DNA of 64,000 nt from Aphrocallistes beatrix (Eukaryota; Porifera; Hexactinellida; Sceptrulophora; Aphrocallistidae). Positions 1-9,126 of this stretch are shown here, in pieces (within the stretch, counting starts at the first letter, position 1; the number at the start of each line of letters is the position of its first letter). The stretch is taken from assembly GCA_963281255.1 (NCBI GenBank), contig OY725502.1, forward strand, positions 1,302,001-1,366,000. The letters run 5' to 3'. The notes under the pieces were generated by a model. The model was not told the DNA's origin, did not search any database, and saw only the letters and a list, made by a program, of their open reading frames with translations. The position numbers were made by a program, and so were the translations under genes.

Positions 1-105
1 CCTGAAGAATGCATGCACATTTGTACTACTTGCTCTTGCAAGGCGAATTAATTAATCGCTTATTTGTAGAATCGTTATGGATTAACTAAACTGGATTAAA
101 ATCAT

Positions 106-615
106 TCATTTAAAAGAAGCCTTGCCATCTTTCCAGTTTATTGTTCTCATCGTGACTTTTTTGCATCCGCGATTAGCATACAATCCAGCCAGTGTGGCTT
201 CATCACTCTTGTACCGTATCGTCTGTCTCACCACTTGAACCAGCTTCATCCCGACTTCGTCGATATCTTCATAGGTTGTGTACACACAGATTACTTTCTG
301 GTCCGGATTTTGTGCGTTTGGATTATCCTTCATCGTTGACACTTTTGCTCCAGTCGCGAGTAGATCGCCTGACTCTACTTGCTTCTTCACTTCTTCCCAC
401 ACTTGATCGATCTCTGCGATGTTTTTGAAGATAAGCCATTTTCCATATGTCTGACCTCTTGACTCCACTTTAAACGGTGCTCTAGCGAATATCCAGTATT
501 CGTCATAGTTTTTTGATGGCATGGAAGAATGTGTAAAGCTAGAGTGCCCACTGATCGCACTGGCCATTGAAATATGCTTCCGAAGTGATTGTAAGCTACG
601 AAGGATATTTGTCAC
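106..615 (-). CDS. BLES03 / DUF1917-type protein (C11orf68-like, putative phosphothreonine-lyase-like family)
   Basis: Single open frame of 169 codons on the minus strand. Residues 40-165 match what I recall of the BLES03 (human C11orf68)/DUF1917 family: the opening YWIFARAPF, then GKWLIF, an IDQVWEEVKK helix, LLATGAKVST, VICVYT, and the closing region with YKSDEATLAGLYANRG. Some databases label bacterial relatives 'putative phosphothreonine lyase domain', but no activity is established to my knowledge and I infer none. The first 35 residues are Ser-rich and partly basic (MTNILRSLQSLRKHISMASA), so they could be a weak mitochondrial presequence or simply disordered; Met17 is an alternative start. 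The frame is complete without introns and shorter than the vertebrate protein (about 250 aa). An additional upstream exon cannot be excluded. It faces away from the GPCR genes. Confidence 0.75.
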   Translation of the reverse strand: MTNILRSLQSLRKHISMASAISGHSSFTHSSMPSKNYDEYWIFARAPFKVESRGQTYGKWLIFKNIAEIDQVWEEVKKQVESGDLLATGAKVSTMKDNPNAQNPDQKVICVYTTYEDIDEVGMKLVQVVRQTIRYKSDEATLAGLYANRGCKKVTMRTINWKDGKASFK

Positions 616-1881
616 AAAATGTGTATATTAAATCCTATCGGGCCATGCACCCTGTTTACCCTTTGCTACGCCACTCTCATACGTGCCAACCGTCCCGGGT
701 TTTTATTACTTGTACATGTATAATACTTTTCTATCGTGTCTCATGTTCCACGAGAGCGGATTACGATAGATCAATAATTATCACACAATGGAGCCAAGTT
801 CCAGGACCCGAGAATGAACGCCTACGGTCCTTACTTAAAGGAGTCTATGGGGATTGGCACGTATATAGGTATGACGGTTCACAGGCTATGGGGCGTAATA
901 ATAATGGTATTGAGACATAATACATTTGATATATTCTGATTGATGAATAATTTTCTTGTGGGCAACTTGTAATTGAACAACACAACAATGTTACAATGAT
1001 ATTTACATAATTCTCATTCAGTTCCCCCTTCTCAACGTTCCACACAACGCCCCCTTCCTCTCCATCGCCCCCCTGAGGCAAGTAAACGCCCTCTGGGGGG
1101 CGGTAAAGCCCCCGTTGGGAACCACTGCCCTAGATTATCGAAAAGTCACGATATCGCGGATGTCCCCAACCATTTTCAATGGGAAAGAAGCCATAAAGTT
1201 GTAAGTCGTAGAGATATAAAAATTGGTTTGTAGGTGTCAAAAGATATGACGAAATTTTCAGACCTCTGCAAAAAAATAGAAAACAATTTCCACACGTTTT
1301 CAATACAATATCCTATCTCATGCACACCAATCTTACTAGCAGAGAATTAGTTGAATGCAATAGTATTGTAATTTTACAATTGCGTTTGGCTTGTATATTA
1401 TTAAACTGATGACCTGGGTCCATTCTATTTATAGCATGGACCCCATAAGGTTTCCCCGCTCAAAATGAGTTAGCAAAATCCATAGTACATTGATGAGATA
1501 ACTTATAATTCTATATTGATAGGATATAGTCGTTTGATACTTGATACATTAATTACTGCTATACTGTACGTATATGGTTATGACTAGTTTATTTATTTGT
1601 ATAAAACTTCTTATGGGCCAAGTTCAGCACCAAATGCTTACTGAATCTAGCAAAGCATATTCTTCAATTGAGGATATTGTTTTAAATCATATTTAACAGA
1701 ATCTCTTTTGCGAATAATACCTAAAAACATATTTAATCAATCAATAATGTTTGCTGCAAATGTTTTATTTTGCTTTCTTTGTTTGATTAGTTGGAGTGAA
1801 GGTTTGTTAGTTATTAAATTATATATGCCATGATTAATATTTGTATTTACGTAAGTAATTAAAATCCAACATTCAATACAC
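616..1881. other. Intergenic stretch, mostly AT-rich, one transposon remnant
   Basis: No supportable gene. An open frame at 567-920 on the plus strand overlaps the start of the minus-strand gene and lacks family features. A C-rich patch at 1018-1131 is annotated separately. A segment near 1411-1450 (motif CTATTTATA between GGGTCC and GGACCCC) resembles one at 33945-33980, so it is probably a dispersed repeat. Confidence 0.5.
1018..1131. repeat. Remnant end of a hAT-like element
   Basis: The C-rich segment ends in CCCCGTTGGGAACCACTG at about 1112-1129. Read in reverse this is CAGTGGTTCCCAACGGGG, a typical hAT terminus. No matching opposite end or 8-bp duplication was found upstream, so this is a single surviving end. 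Confidence 0.45.
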
Positions 1882-2037
1882 CAGTGCTCGACAAATTTTA
1901 CGTTAAGCCAAAATTTAACGATAAGGCACCAAATTCCTGAGCGTGGTGGCTAACTAAACCGCCAAATTTCATGAAGTACTGGCCTATTTGTAGCGAGTAA
2001 GATAGCCACCATCATATTTTGATTTTGTCGAGCACTA
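1882..2037. mobile_element. 156-bp hAT-like MITE
   Basis: Starts CAGTGCTCGACAAA and ends with its inverted copy TTTTGTCGAGCACTA. It is flanked by caatacac (1874-1881) and ctatacac (2038-2045), an 8-bp target-site duplication with one mismatch. Element size, CAGTG terminus and 8-bp duplication fit a hAT non-autonomous element. It carries no coding capacity. Confidence 0.8.
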
Positions 2038-3390
2038 CTATACACCCACACTTCTAGAATAGTGAAATGATAATTATGCGCGAGGACACGACATCGAACT
2101 TTAACACTCAAATGCGAGGAAAGGTACTCTGCACAAGTCGGAGGAACAAATGTACTCCCCAGGAAATATTCTACAAATACAGTTGAAGAAGGTATACTTT
2201 TTAAAGATTGTGCAATTACTAAAGCGTATAGAAACTCTAATTTAGTGGTAGATAAATTATATGATTTTAACAGTCAAAATTATTCAATAAATTATTTAAA
2301 TTTTGTTGTGCTAAGTAGGAATTCTTACTTTGAGCAAATCCCTACTTGGAGCAGAAGGTTTTAGTGCAAATGTATCAATTAGTTTATCAAATCATTTCAT
2401 CAGGTAGAGATGGTATTTAGCAATTAGCATGGCCTATTCAATAGATTGATTAGGCTATGTACGTATATTTGTACGACACTTCACTGTGGAGTGAAAGAAT
2501 CGGCCAGCTTTCGCTTTCTATAAACAATTATACATTTGATAGTTAAGGATTTAGTTTTGTAAATCACAAAGGGACTGAATATAATAGGCAGTAGAATGTC
2601 CTCTTATCTTTTGAGTAGAATTAGGGTGCAGGACGTGTAGTCACTGCACCCTTTATGACTAGCTTCACACTCGATAAGCTGCAGTGCGCGCGAGTTGCGC
2701 AACTAGAATGGACGCTAGATTGCCTGTTTATTGCGTTCTTGACTCGGCGCATGTATTCTGGTCAGGCCAGTCCGCTCCGTAAAGTAACTAAATGAAGTTT
2801 ATGTTAAAATATTTCTTTCGATAGTATTCTAAATTAATCTATACAATTAAAACTCAATTGCTGTATGTTTGTTTGTTTGTTTGTCCATAATTAATGGTGA
2901 AGAAACCATCGTAGCAAGCTGAACAGTTGTACATTGAGGTAATTTTATCCGCTGACAACGATCTATTATTTTTCGAAGCGAAACATGGGCTCATGACGTC
3001 ACAATGGGATTTATTTAATACGGTTGAATTCACTTATTAGCAACTTGATTTAGCAATTTGACAATTTCACAAATAGGATTTTTAGACCACACAATTATTG
3101 GTTTACATCATTTTAGTTTGGTTTCAATAAATTTTACGTTATGATTAAGGAATGTACAATAGTGACTTACATTGATTGTATCTGGACTATACATCAATAT
3201 CTAAATGCCCGAATGTGATGTGAGCGAGACCGCAAAGCAGCCTGTGAGTGAGTTCCCGTCACAAAGCTACCGAGCAGCACGAAGGTATAGAATTAATATC
3301 GTTCTATAAATATCTCTGTACACAATATCACACTAATCCTGTACCAACTGTCCCATTAGCTGTACAAAATGTCTCACTTTATGTATGTAC
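2038..3390. other. Gene-free AT-rich stretch upstream of the first GPCR copy
   Basis: I see no exon in either strand. This is where the 5' exons of the GPCR gene starting at 3959 would be expected by comparison with its paralogue (signal peptide, lectin and FN3 modules). None is recognisable. A TTTG microsatellite at about 2866-2885 may mark the end of an old dispersed repeat. Confidence 0.5.
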
Positions 3391-3868
3391 AAGCGCGCTT
3401 CGCTTGCTTGCGCTTCGCGGCTGGCGGACACTTTGTGTCCGCCAGAGGCGCCTGGGATCACATTGATTAATTATAAGGGGAAAATATCTATAAATACGTC
3501 TGTCCTACTATTATAATCGATATCGTAAGAAAAATCACCAAATTTATCAATTTTTAAAATTTTGATGAGTAATGATGACGTCATAGCAAAGTGATGAGTC
3601 ATCATTTTTTGATGATAGTTGTATCATATGTGAGACGTGTTAGTATACAGATTCTATTAAAATTTCAGCCTTTTATCTCCTATAATGGCTGAGTTATGCT
3701 CGAATAACTCTGTTGCTTAACTTTTAAAAATGTGACAATGACGTCATAATTCCATGATGAGTCGATATTTTGCTCTGAGCTCAGAACTTACTGGAGCCAT
3801 AGCCAAAAGACTCTCACATGCCAAAAATTAGCTTTCTGTGCCCAGCAGTTTCTTCAATCAATTCGTTA
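3391..3868 (+). repeat. Dispersed repeat family 'X', copy 1, with GC-rich hairpin head
   Basis: The head contains a perfect stem: CTGGCGGACA at 3421-3430, loop ctttg, then TGTCCGCCAG at 3436-3445, followed by GCGCCTGGGA. The tail is CTTCAATCAATTCG at about 3852-3865. The same head and tail layout recurs at 7583-8340, inverted at 9545-9856, and more diverged at 27130-27530. The copy sits directly upstream of the first recognisable exon of GPCR copy 1. Confidence 0.6.
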
Positions 3869-3958
3869 CATATATATATATATACACATTAATCGAGTTT
3901 TAATAGTAAGGATATAAACATGATTAAGCAACAATTTGTGATTTTTCTTTTTTTCCAG

Positions 3959-6900
3959 AAACCACCCCAGAGATCTACACCCCAATGAAAGATCAATTTA
4001 TAACTATAAAAAATGCTTCCAAGTTTCAACTTTTCTATTTTGAATGCGCAGCAGAAGGTAATCCAACTCCTCTCATTAACTGGTACAGGAGGGATGGATC
4101 AAACATTAAGGACTATCAACCTTACTCTCATTACGTCAGCTTCACAACAAAGGATCTCAAATCGAACCAGAATAACGTGTACGTGTGTAACGTTTCGAAC
4201 AGTATTGGATCTGCAATAAGGAAGATTATAGTGAGCTTGATCACAGAGATTGGACCGGATCTTCTTAATGACACCCTTAATCTGATTCGCTTTCAGCCTT
4301 CAATAAACAGTCAACAAGCTCTCAACATTACTATACTAGCCTCATCAATCCAAGACTCTTTAAACAGTATGGCTTGTAGTACACTTGATCCATGTATTTG
4401 TGACCGCTTTTCTAAAATCGCCAGTGCTGCTGGTGCTATATTATTGGAAGTCAATACTAAGCTAGAAGAAGATACACTGAACCTAGAATCATCTAAGACT
4501 CTGTTTATTGGTAATGCAGGAGTTGTTCAATCCTCTCTTAAGCTATGGGTAAGTCCACTGTTTATTGCATTCTATACACTTATCAAGGAAAAGCAAAACA
4601 AGGCCTCAACACAAAACATGTTTACACTCTTTTTAGCGGGATGTCTAGCTTTTTTCTATTGAACCAATTTTCTCGTTTATCAATCCAAGATTAAGTAAAC
4701 TAGGTCTCAAAATACCCCGCAACATGCTAATTCGGATAATTTTGTTATATATGTTGCTCGGTTAATAGTCCTTTGCTTCAATTATATATTTATCTTTAGG
4801 AAATTTCCAGATACCGTAATTATGAGTCTATATTGGCTCTGGAGATACTAATTGCCAAGATAGTTTCAGGCAGTTTTAATACCAATATTTCAATGACATT
4901 TGGAGATGCTAATAGCACTATGTATTCAGAGTCAGTGCTTATAACACCTGAAAACTTGGTCGAGGAGAGTAACGTCACATTCCCAACCAACTCTCCTTCA
5001 GCCTACAACCAACGTGTTGTAATACCTTCAGAGGTGTTATTCAAATTAGCTAACGACACAAACACAACCAACACCTCTATACTTGTAAGTATATTATTTG
5101 TTAGTTACTAGCATATGAAACATCTCCAGTTCTAATGATACAAGTAACTAATGCATAACTTCCATCATCTAGATAACAACTACGATCGTGGGAAACTCTT
5201 CAAGTAATGATCTTGGCATCCTGTCTGTGATATTTACTCAGAAATCCGGCAACTTTTCTAAAAATATTACTCAACTCAGCAAAAATGTAAGTTGTTAGAA
5301 TGATCTGTGTATTCCTACATGCAATATGGATCATTTGATAATATCATATAGCTGAAATATTTGTATACGTATTTTCGCACGCCTAGATCTATATTAGCTA
5401 AAATTCCGCACCATTAGGTACGTAGCATTTAACGAGTGAACCATACATATTCAAATCATTATATGTACATGCATTTTGTCTCTTTAGATTAGCGTATACT
5501 TTCCATCACGATCTGGACGTAAAGCCACCTGTGTCTTCTTTAACTCCAACACAACAGAATGGTCGAATGTAGGAGTCGATTTAGTCGAGGATGATGGGGA
5601 AACCAATAAAATTGTATGCACTACAAACCATTTGGGTACATTCGCTGTAGAATTTACTCGTCAAAATCCACAAGATCAAAATTTTATTTATATTTTGTTG
5701 CTCGTTATAACGGTGTTCGGACTATTATCTCTATCTCTAATTGCTCTCTTTATTGCATTAATAATATTCGCCGTTGCTGGAACGAAATTTTTTAACATTG
5801 AGAGAAACGGTGAAATATCGTTGCTCTATTTTAACCAAACACTCGCTCTTTTCTTGGCTATCGCTGCGCTTATAATGTTCTACAGCCATACGGCTTTCAC
5901 TACGAACTACGTGATATATCAGTGTTTCTTTTCCCTGGTGCATTATCTCTGGCTAGCTGTTTTGGCTTGGAATCTGTGCTTAGGCATTTACTCAATCTAC
6001 AGATTTTTTTATTGGTGAGTTTCTACATAACTAGTTTTATAACATTAACAAAATACGCGATCCACTCGTGATCCACTGCACTTCGCAACTGCAACCTTTT
6101 TGTGACTATACCATTTCGAATTTGCTTGCTTAATTAATGAATCTGATTTTCTGTCGGATATTCCGGGGCCTGCAACAATACTACTTTATTCTCCCTTTTT
6201 TTAAAAATGTTCCATTTTTAGACGTGTTTGACACCAAGAGAAGGATCTGGGGATACTTAATGGTGCTAGGATGGGGATTTCCTTTACCATTCGTGATAGC
6301 AGCAATCGCTGTGAATCAAGCTGGGACATCTACCTATGACACAGAGTGCTTCAGCTTTAGTATACCCTGGTTGTTGTTTCTAGGTCCCATGTACTTTGTG
6401 ATTATTGTAAACATTTTGTTGTTCATTGTGATAATATTTCGACTGTGTCAGGTAAAATGTAAACGAAACAACAGAACTCACCGGAATGAGACGATTGTTT
6501 TTGTCAGAGAATTTTTGGTAGAATCTATTTTGATGACATTCGTTTTAGGATTACCTTGGGTGGTATGGACGATTAATCTGGCTAATTTTCTCACTACCAG
6601 TTTCAATGGGGGAAATGTTTCAAATGACAATAGCAAGCATCTAAGCTGGCTCATTGGATTATACGGTATTCCAGGGTTAGCACTCCTCGTCATTGTAGTG
6701 TTGAAGTATAGAGATCTCAGTAAGAAGAAAGCAGCATACATTTCTAACAATAATCAAGCTAACTCAGAGAATGCAGCAGAAGCAGTGAGAAGAGCTCTTC
6801 CTAAACCTAAGCCTAAACCTAGACACAAGTTGTTTACAATAAGACAAGGATCAATACTCTCAAGCAGTGTGGGTTCTACTCGAGACAGGACAGATTCATT

Positions 6901-7045
6901 CTTGAGTTGGAAATTAAAAAAACTAAGGACATCTTTGTCAATTAAGTTGCATGCGTACTCGGACAAAGATAATTCTATCAACGAAGTACACACAAATGTT
7001 GAAATATCAGCTGATGATCATCAAACGGTGAATTCTCTCCATTAA
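3959..7045 (+). CDS. Adhesion GPCR, copy 1 (5'-incomplete, possibly a pseudogene)
   Basis: Five exons: 3959-4548, 4800-5084, 5173-5286, 5488-6014 and 6222-7045. The first encodes an Ig domain (ECAAEGNP, INWYRRDG, VYVCNVSN) and the start of a GAIN region. The next two continue GAIN. The fourth holds the GPS (C-V-F-F, EWSNVGV, IVCTTNHLGT) and TM1-3. The fifth holds TM4-7 and a basic C-tail (PKPKPKPRHK). Each exon matches an exon of the paralogue at 9127-19022, including intron phases. Three oddities: the first exon begins in phase 1 but no upstream exons are visible; the GPS cleavage residue is Gly instead of Ser/Thr; and exon 4 ends in phase 2 after a run of seven T (6004-6010) whereas exon 5 needs phase 1, which would create an immediate stop. 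Either the gene is decaying or the T run is an assembly error. ATG 3985 could serve as an internal start, but would give no signal peptide. Confidence 0.75.
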
Positions 7046-7276
7046 ATAGAAAAAAGAAGCAATTCAACAAAAATTGTGGATCTAAATAATATTCTTCGTC
7101 TGCTCCCAACTAACTACATAATCAAAGAGGATGAGATGGAGATAATCTCATCTTTATTGTAATACACTACATTTGATTTTTTACAATATACAATAGATTA
7201 TTTGACAGTCTTGTGTATGAGTGCGTGTGCATATCTGAATTGTTGTTCTTTTTTCTATACTATAATGTAATGTGTG

Positions 7277-7282
7277 AATAAA
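7277..7282 (+). promoter_or_regulatory. Polyadenylation signal AATAAA
   Basis: Canonical hexamer about 230 bp after the stop codon of GPCR copy 1, on the same strand, suggesting the 3' end of that transcript unit is intact. Confidence 0.5.
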
Positions 7283-7324
7283 ATCTTTTCCCCTTTGCAC
7301 TGTTCCAATTACGTATCAGGTACG

Positions 7325-7467
7325 CATGGGCGTAGCCATGGGGGAGCCTGGGGGGCCTGGCCCCCCAAAATAAATAAATCACTTTGAAATTTGAAATCTG
7401 ATCTAAATAATGCCCCCCCCTAAAATATATCCAGCCCCCCAAATAATATTTGGTCTCTACGCCCATG
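7325..7467. mobile_element. 143-bp hAT-like MITE with perfect 8-bp duplication
   Basis: Begins CATGGGCGTAG and ends CTACGCCCATG. Both sides are flanked by caggtacg (7317-7324 and 7468-7475), an exact 8-bp target-site duplication. The interior is G/C-tract rich with a GGGGGGCC...GGCCCCCC palindrome. No coding capacity. Confidence 0.8.
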
Positions 7468-7582
7468 CAGGTACGGCTAGGAGCCATCTTTCCTGAATTA
7501 TTACAATATCTTTTTCAATGTATATTTATTTCTTGAAAGTATTCACCTCGTTAAATATATTTCGAACTTTGGCTATTATCTG

Positions 7583-8340
7583 AGACAAGCACGCTTTGCT
7601 CACTTGCGTAGCGCGGCTAGTGAACACTATGTGTTCGCTGAGTAGCCCTGCGCTCCTGGGAATGTAAACAAATTCAGAAGCCCTATGAGTGAAAGATATT
7701 GATACTTTCACTAATCCATCTCAAATTTGTTTACTTTTTGAATGTATTGTAAACAAAAAATTATCAAAATAAGATCGAAAATACGATATTTGGAATCTAC
7801 ACCTCAGGTCAACAATTGAAAGCTATTCTCCAGCTCATTTAGAGAATTTTTTTCTTTATATATCTATTGTACACAAAAGTAAACAAATAATTTATCATAT
7901 TTATTTGAAAATATGATATTCGAAATCTACGCCCCTAAACCCCCCATGTCAACCGTTGGAAGCTAGTCTCTAGCATATTTTTCAAAATTCGTCAAATGGT
8001 ATTAAAATATGTATATAAAGGTGCGAAAATATACACATTTTTTATTGCTATACACTATAATCAAATTGAGACATTTAAGTATATAAGTTATCGCTTTGAA
8101 GTACTATGAATAGCAGTGATAGTATAGTATTGTAGTGTCGTACAATGATTTCTATAGTGAGAGTGAAATCACATATATTGTATAGAAAAGGTGTGAAAAT
8201 TTGTTTTTTGAAGAGGTGTGAATTTTTCACTTAGATCTTCGAACTTAATCGTAGACAGCCTACATGCCAATTCTTCAATCAATTCGGACAAACAATACAA
8301 AAAAATCCTAGCGTTCTAATAAATAAGATATTGTCTTATC
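7583..8340 (+). repeat. Repeat family 'X', copy 2 (longest plus-strand copy)
   Basis: The head at 7590-7665 folds as GTGAACA / TGTTCGC around loop ctatg. This is the same stem position as copy 1 but with different bases, so pairing is kept by compensating changes. The body carries 'GAAATCTACGCCCCTAAA', 'TCTAGCATATTT' and 'TGCTATACACTATA' motifs shared with 9545-9856 and 30366-30500. The tail ends CTTCAATCAATTCGGACAAA, followed by AATCCTAGC, the pre-insertion sequence for the element at 27533. Confidence 0.6.
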
Positions 8341-8370
8341 TGTATTCAAGCTACCTAGAGTAATTATATA

Positions 8371-8972
8371 CAGGGTGATCCAAAAGTTCTGCGACTATAA
8401 ATTCTACTTCATTGATTTGACTAAGATAATTTAGTTTAACTTTAAATCTGTTTGCATCTATGGAATCTACCACCCGTCTAGTTTAGAAATGAACACTATT
8501 CATTGCGCAAAATATTTTTTAAAAATTTTTGACAAATTTTTGAAATATTATATATCCGGAACTCCAATAATCTGATCTCAAAAAGGTCAAGTTCGAAAAA
8601 AACTTTTTTTCTTCTGTTTAAATATATTTATATCTTCCTATAGTCAGTTATTAATTCAAAATACTAATATATGACTATTTCTTTTGGTTTATTGACCGGG
8701 AATCACCAATAAGAACAACAATTGTTAAAGTATAATCATAGAATGTACCAAGCAATCGAGATTTTTTTCTTTTGATTTTTCTCTTTTTTCTAAACACACA
8801 AACATTTATGATCCACCTTAGCAAATATATTAGGAAATACAGGCAATTGGATTGCAAAATGATTGAAATAATCCTTATAATTCTCAAGTAAAACGAAATA
8901 TCGGATGCTAGATCCTCATGTGTAAGTATAATACTTCAGCAAAATTTGTTGCAGAACTTTTGGATCACCCTG
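8371..8972. mobile_element. 602-bp mariner-type non-autonomous element
   Basis: Perfect 22-bp terminal inverted repeats at 8371-8392 and 8951-8972, beginning CAGGGTGATCCAAAAGTTCT, with TA on each side (8369-8370 and 8973-8974). TA target and CAGGGTG...AAAAGT termini are characteristic of Tc1/mariner (irritans-like mariner ends). Internal frames are short, AT-rich and lack a DDD/DDE transposase, so it needs an outside transposase. Confidence 0.85.
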
Positions 8973-9126
8973 TAGTTTCTACTCTTGAAGAACAATATAT
9001 TAGAAGGTATATGTATATTCAAAAGAACCTAAAGTCGTTCAGTAAGCAAAATATGGTATCGTGGATTTGTATTTAAGCTCGAAAATGAATGATAATATAC
9101 AAGTAATTTCATTCTTTTGACTAATA

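Noticed and set aside
3248-3466. 72-codon plus-strand frame
   Set aside because: Its C-terminal half is the GC hairpin head of repeat family X.
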